Below are positions 7,490 through 10,003 of a DNA stretch of 10,003 bases, one piece after another. Source of the stretch: Pseudomonadota bacterium (lineage in GTDB: Bacteria; Pseudomonadota; Gammaproteobacteria; Burkholderiales; Gallionellaceae). The stretch's first letter is position 1. Every line of letters begins with the position of its first letter. The notes beneath the pieces are model-generated. The model was not told the origin of the DNA. It made no database searches and was given only the letters and a program-made list of their open reading frames with translations. The stretch lies in contig JAJXWG010000042.1 in NCBI GenBank assembly GCA_021781695.1, forward strand, positions 1 through 10,003, read 5' to 3'. A program made the position numbers and the translations under genes.

Positions 7490-8473
7490 ATGAAAGCACC
7501 CATACGCGTCACAGTGACCGGCGCTGCCGGACAAATAGGCTATGCCACGCTGTTCCGCATCGCAAGCGGCGACATGCTTGGACGCGAGCAACCCGTGATC
7601 CTGCAACTGCTCGATCTGCATGATGCGCAAAGCATGCTGGCGGGCGTGATGATGGAACTGGAAGACTGCGCTTTTCCGCTTTTGCAGCAGATCATCATCA
7701 CGGACGATCCGAAAACAGCATTCAGGGATGCCGAGGTGGCGCTCTTGATCGGCGCCCGCCCGCGAGGCAAAGGCATGGAGCGCCGCGATCTTCTGGAAGC
7801 CAACGGCGCGATTTTCTCTGCACAGGGGAAAATGCTCAATGAGCATGCAGCCCGGCACGTCAAGGTTCTGGTGGTGGGCAACCCCGCCAATACCAATGCG
7901 CTGATCGCGATGAAGAATGCGCCCGATCTCGATCCCAGAAACTTCAGCGCAATGATGCGGCTGGACCACAACCGCGCGATCGCCCAGGTCGCGAAAAAAC
8001 TGTTCCAGCCGATACGAGACATCAAAAAAATGATCATCTGGGGAAACCATTCCGGAACGCAATATCCCGACCTCGATCATGCCGAGATACGCGGCAGGCT
8101 GGTGCGTGACATACTGGCCGATCAGGACTGGGTGGAAAACGAATTCATCCCCACCGTGCAAAGGCGCGGCGCCGCGGTCATCGAGGCGCGCGGGCTTTCC
8201 AGTGCGGCGAGTGCAGCGAATGCAGCAGTCTCGCATGTCCATGACTGGATGCTAAGCTCGCACCACAACGACTGGGTCACCATGAGCGTGCCTTCCGACG
8301 GCAGCTATGGCATACCCGAAGGCGTGATCTACGGCTTTCCGGTGACATGCCGTCACGGTCATTTCAGCATTGTGCAAAACCTGCCGATCAGCGAGCTGGG
8401 GCTGCGCCACATGCAGGACAGCCACCGGGAATTGCTGGAAGAGCGTGGTATGGTAAGCCACCTTCTGGGATAA
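7490..8473 (+). CDS. mdh: Malate dehydrogenase (cytosolic-type, NAD-dependent)
   Basis: Mdh interconverts malate and oxaloacetate, supplying the substrate of the nearby citrate synthase. The 327-residue protein has the dinucleotide motif VTGAAGQIGY at 9-18. An aspartate at D42 in LLDLHD favours NAD over NADP, as known for this fold. Substrate arginines are visible as R92 and R98 in ARPRGKGMERRD. N131 in GNPANTN, the D159/H187 catalytic pair (RLDHNRA and WGNHSGTQYPD) and R162 are present. Sequence style matches the 327-329-residue enzymes of betaproteobacteria. The ATG at 7490 has GGAG 6 bases upstream. An upstream in-frame extension to 7316 would overlap sdhC and is unlikely. It is divergent from sdhC, and the ankyrin gene follows after 3 bases. 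Confidence 0.98.
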   Translation: MKAPIRVTVTGAAGQIGYATLFRIASGDMLGREQPVILQLLDLHDAQSMLAGVMMELEDCAFPLLQQIIITDDPKTAFRDAEVALLIGARPRGKGMERRDLLEANGAIFSAQGKMLNEHAARHVKVLVVGNPANTNALIAMKNAPDLDPRNFSAMMRLDHNRAIAQVAKKLFQPIRDIKKMIIWGNHSGTQYPDLDHAEIRGRLVRDILADQDWVENEFIPTVQRRGAAVIEARGLSSAASAANAAVSHVHDWMLSSHHNDWVTMSVPSDGSYGIPEGVIYGFPVTCRHGHFSIVQNLPISELGLRHMQDSHRELLEERGMVSHLLG

Positions 8474-8476
8474 GCG

Positions 8477-9361
8477 ATGAACGAAAAGCTGATGCAACTG
8501 CTGAGCGGCCAGGAGAAGTTCTACCCGAAAAATCTGGAAGAAAAATATCTGCGCGTGCTGAACCGCATCATCGAACTGTGGGACAAAAAGGAAATCGATG
8601 ATTATTTCAACGACCTTTTGATGGACACGCGCGGCGGCACACGTCAGGGATTTCCGCCCGAGGTCGCATCGGAAATTTTCGCGTTGAGCATCGCGCATGC
8701 GAAAATGCGCGAGCAGAAACTTTTGGCTGCAGGCAATCCCTGGGATGACGCAAATCTTTCGACCCGGACCGCCATCGAGCAGCAGGGCTATGCCTTTTCC
8801 CCCAAGGGCTTTGCAAGGTCTGTCGAAAAGGGCGACCGCGATGCGGTCTTGCTGTTCCTAATATCGGGTGTGGATATCGACACCAAAGACGAGCGCGGCT
8901 GGACGCCCTTGATGATCTCGACCTTCAACGGGCGCGAAGAGATCGCGCATTTGCTGATCGAAAACGGCGCGAATGTCGATGCAAAAGACAGCGCGGGTTA
9001 CGGCCCGATGCACTGGGCGGCATTCAACGGTTTTGAGAGCGTGGTCAGGCTGCTCATCGACAAACGCGCCACTGTCAATGCGGCAAGCAACCACGGCTGG
9101 TCACCGCTTTTGCAGGCTGCCACGCGCGGCCACCAAAAAATCGCCGAACAGCTCATCAAAGCGGGCGCCGATTTCAACCTTGCCAGCCACGACGGCTGGA
9201 CGCCACTGCACAAGGCGGCAGCCAATGGCCATACCGGCATCGTCAAACTGCTGCTCTCTCATGGCGCGTTGCGGCATCCGGAATATCAGGATGGCACGAC
9301 ACCGATGAATCTGGCACGAAAAAACAAACATGCGGACATCATTGCGCTGCTTGCCAGTTGA
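8477..9361 (+). CDS. Ankyrin-repeat protein with uncharacterised N-terminal domain
   Basis: The 294-residue product has no signal peptide or membrane helix and is probably cytoplasmic. Residues 1 to about 105 form a non-ankyrin, partly helical region with LLSGQEKFYPKNLEEKY, a predicted helix NRIIELWDKKEIDDYFNDLL and the segment RQGFPPEVASEIF. From about residue 106 there are five ankyrin units plus a partial C-terminal one: a degenerate unit 106-138, then 139-171 (GWTPLMISTFNG), 172-204 (GYGPMHWAAFNG), 205-237 (GWSPLLQAATRG), 238-270 (GWTPLHKAAANG) and a short end 271-294. Ankyrin repeats bind other proteins, and the partner is unknown. It starts 3 bases after the mdh stop, so the two are very likely co-transcribed and perhaps translationally coupled. 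I do not recognise a specific function, and no enzymatic motif is visible. Confidence 0.93.
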   Translation: MNEKLMQLLSGQEKFYPKNLEEKYLRVLNRIIELWDKKEIDDYFNDLLMDTRGGTRQGFPPEVASEIFALSIAHAKMREQKLLAAGNPWDDANLSTRTAIEQQGYAFSPKGFARSVEKGDRDAVLLFLISGVDIDTKDERGWTPLMISTFNGREEIAHLLIENGANVDAKDSAGYGPMHWAAFNGFESVVRLLIDKRATVNAASNHGWSPLLQAATRGHQKIAEQLIKAGADFNLASHDGWTPLHKAAANGHTGIVKLLLSHGALRHPEYQDGTTPMNLARKNKHADIIALLAS

Positions 9362-9397
9362 CTGGACCCTGCGCAAGTCTTGATTTTTATTAAACCG

Positions 9398-9421
9398 CCT
9401 CCAGCTTAAGCTGCCAGGAGG
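9398..9421 (+). promoter_or_regulatory. Hairpin that includes the ribosome binding site of the Memo-family gene
   Basis: The 65-base gap between the ankyrin gene and the next gene contains CCTC-CAGC at 9398-9405, a TTAA loop, GCTG at 9410-9413 and GAGG at 9418-9421 after a 4-base bulge. The right arm contains the AGGAGG ribosome binding site (9416-9421). In mRNA this stem could hide the site. There is no T run after it, so it does not look like an intrinsic terminator. An A/T-rich stretch at 9380-9394 precedes it (TATTAA at 9388), and a TTGACT lies at 9358. Their spacing is too long for a standard promoter. Confidence 0.45.
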
Positions 9422-9426
9422 TCATG

Positions 9427-10003
9427 ATGCAAAATATCCGTTCAGCAGCGGTTGCCGGCATGTTTTATCCGGGCAATCCTCACGCACTGCTTCATCAGGT
9501 TCAGACATTCCTGCATGACGCCAGGCAATACCAGCTCGCGCCCAAGGCACTGATCGTTCCCCACGCAGGCTATGTCTATTCGGGCGAAATTGCGGCAACC
9601 GCCTATGCCACGCTGCTCCCCATCGCCAGCAGGATCAGGCGCGTGATCCTGCTGGGCCCTGCACATCGCATCGCGGTGCGCGGCTTGGCGCTGCCGGGAA
9701 CTGACGCATTCGACACACCGCTGGGGCAGGTATTGATCGATGCCGATGCGGCGCGCACCGTCTCCAAATTTCCTTTCGTTTGCACCAGCAAAGCTGCGCA
9801 TGCAGAAGAACACAGCCTGGAAGTGCAGCTGCCTTTTCTGCAAAGCGTATTGACAGATTTCACGCTGCTTCCGCTGCTGGTGGGCAGGGCCACGGCAGAT
9901 GAAGTTGCTGATGTGCTGGAATGCCTATGGGGGGGTGAGGAAACGCTGATTGTCATCAGCTCCGATCTCTCGCACTATCTGCCTTATCCAGCCGCAAAGA
10001 TCA
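9427..10003 (+). CDS. Memo-family protein, AmmeMemoRadiSam system protein B type (3' end outside window)
   Basis: I translated 192 codons from ATG 9427 to the window edge without a stop. The family signature is clear: AVAGMFYPG near residue 8, IVPHAGYVYSG at 43-53, ILLGPAHR at 74-81, EEHSLEVQLPF at 127-137 and ISSDLSHY at 177-184. H46, H80 and H183 align with the metal-binding histidines of human Memo (H49, H81, H192). The matching cysteine would lie beyond the edge. In bacteria this protein is often encoded with an AMMECR1-domain protein and a radical SAM enzyme, and its biochemical role is not established. ATG 9424 is also in frame, but 9427 is better placed relative to the strong AGGAGG (5 bases against 2). 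About 70-80 residues are probably missing. Confidence 0.92.
   Translation, partial: MQNIRSAAVAGMFYPGNPHALLHQVQTFLHDARQYQLAPKALIVPHAGYVYSGEIAATAYATLLPIASRIRRVILLGPAHRIAVRGLALPGTDAFDTPLGQVLIDADAARTVSKFPFVCTSKAAHAEEHSLEVQLPFLQSVLTDFTLLPLLVGRATADEVADVLECLWGGEETLIVISSDLSHYLPYPAAKI

Noticed and set aside
7403..8242. Minus-strand open frame of 279 codons opposite mdh
   Set aside because: The plus-strand Mdh sequence is complete and well conserved. The opposite frame would also cross the promoter region.
9398..9421. Intrinsic transcription terminator
   Set aside because: The stem is not followed by a T run; the AGGAGG and start codon of the next gene follow directly.

Overview
This window holds a central-carbon (TCA cycle) locus from a proteobacterium, most likely a betaproteobacterium. 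Supporting signs are the order sdhC-sdhD-sdhA-sdhB-sdhE-gltA-sucA with a divergent cytosolic-type malate dehydrogenase, short intergenic gaps, moderately high GC, and protein sequences of the betaproteobacterial type. A placement near the Nitrosomonadales/Gallionellaceae is possible but is only an impression from sequence style.

Layout. Positions 1-7393 carry one dense minus-strand gene run. In transcription order it contains sdhC (7393-7019), sdhD (7025-6684), sdhA (6634-4871), sdhB (4859-4170), sdhE (4173-3859), gltA (3842-2538) and sucA (2517 to past position 1, so its C-terminus is missing). Gaps are 49 bases or less and two junctions overlap, which fits a single polycistronic operon. Positions 7394-7489 form a 96-base divergent promoter region with a perfect 6-1-6 inverted repeat. 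On the plus strand follow mdh (7490-8473), an ankyrin-repeat protein gene only 3 bases downstream (8477-9361), a 65-base gap with a hairpin that includes the next ribosome binding site, and the start of a Memo-family gene (9427 to past 10003).

How the genes work together. SucA makes succinyl-CoA from 2-oxoglutarate as the E1 part of 2-oxoglutarate dehydrogenase. SdhCDAB oxidises succinate and feeds the quinone pool. SdhE helps attach FAD to SdhA. Mdh turns malate into oxaloacetate. GltA condenses oxaloacetate with acetyl-CoA. The oxidative cycle is therefore largely encoded here, and sucB and lpd would be expected just beyond the left edge. The ankyrin protein and the Memo-family protein have no established role in this pathway.

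Unusual points. The core genes look intact and ordinary. The main oddity is a seven-base-periodic repeat (consensus NATCCWG) found at two operon junctions: between sdhD and sdhA, and, in two opposite blocks, inside the 5' coding part of sdhE. I see no complete novel system, mobile element, CRISPR array, tRNA or rRNA.
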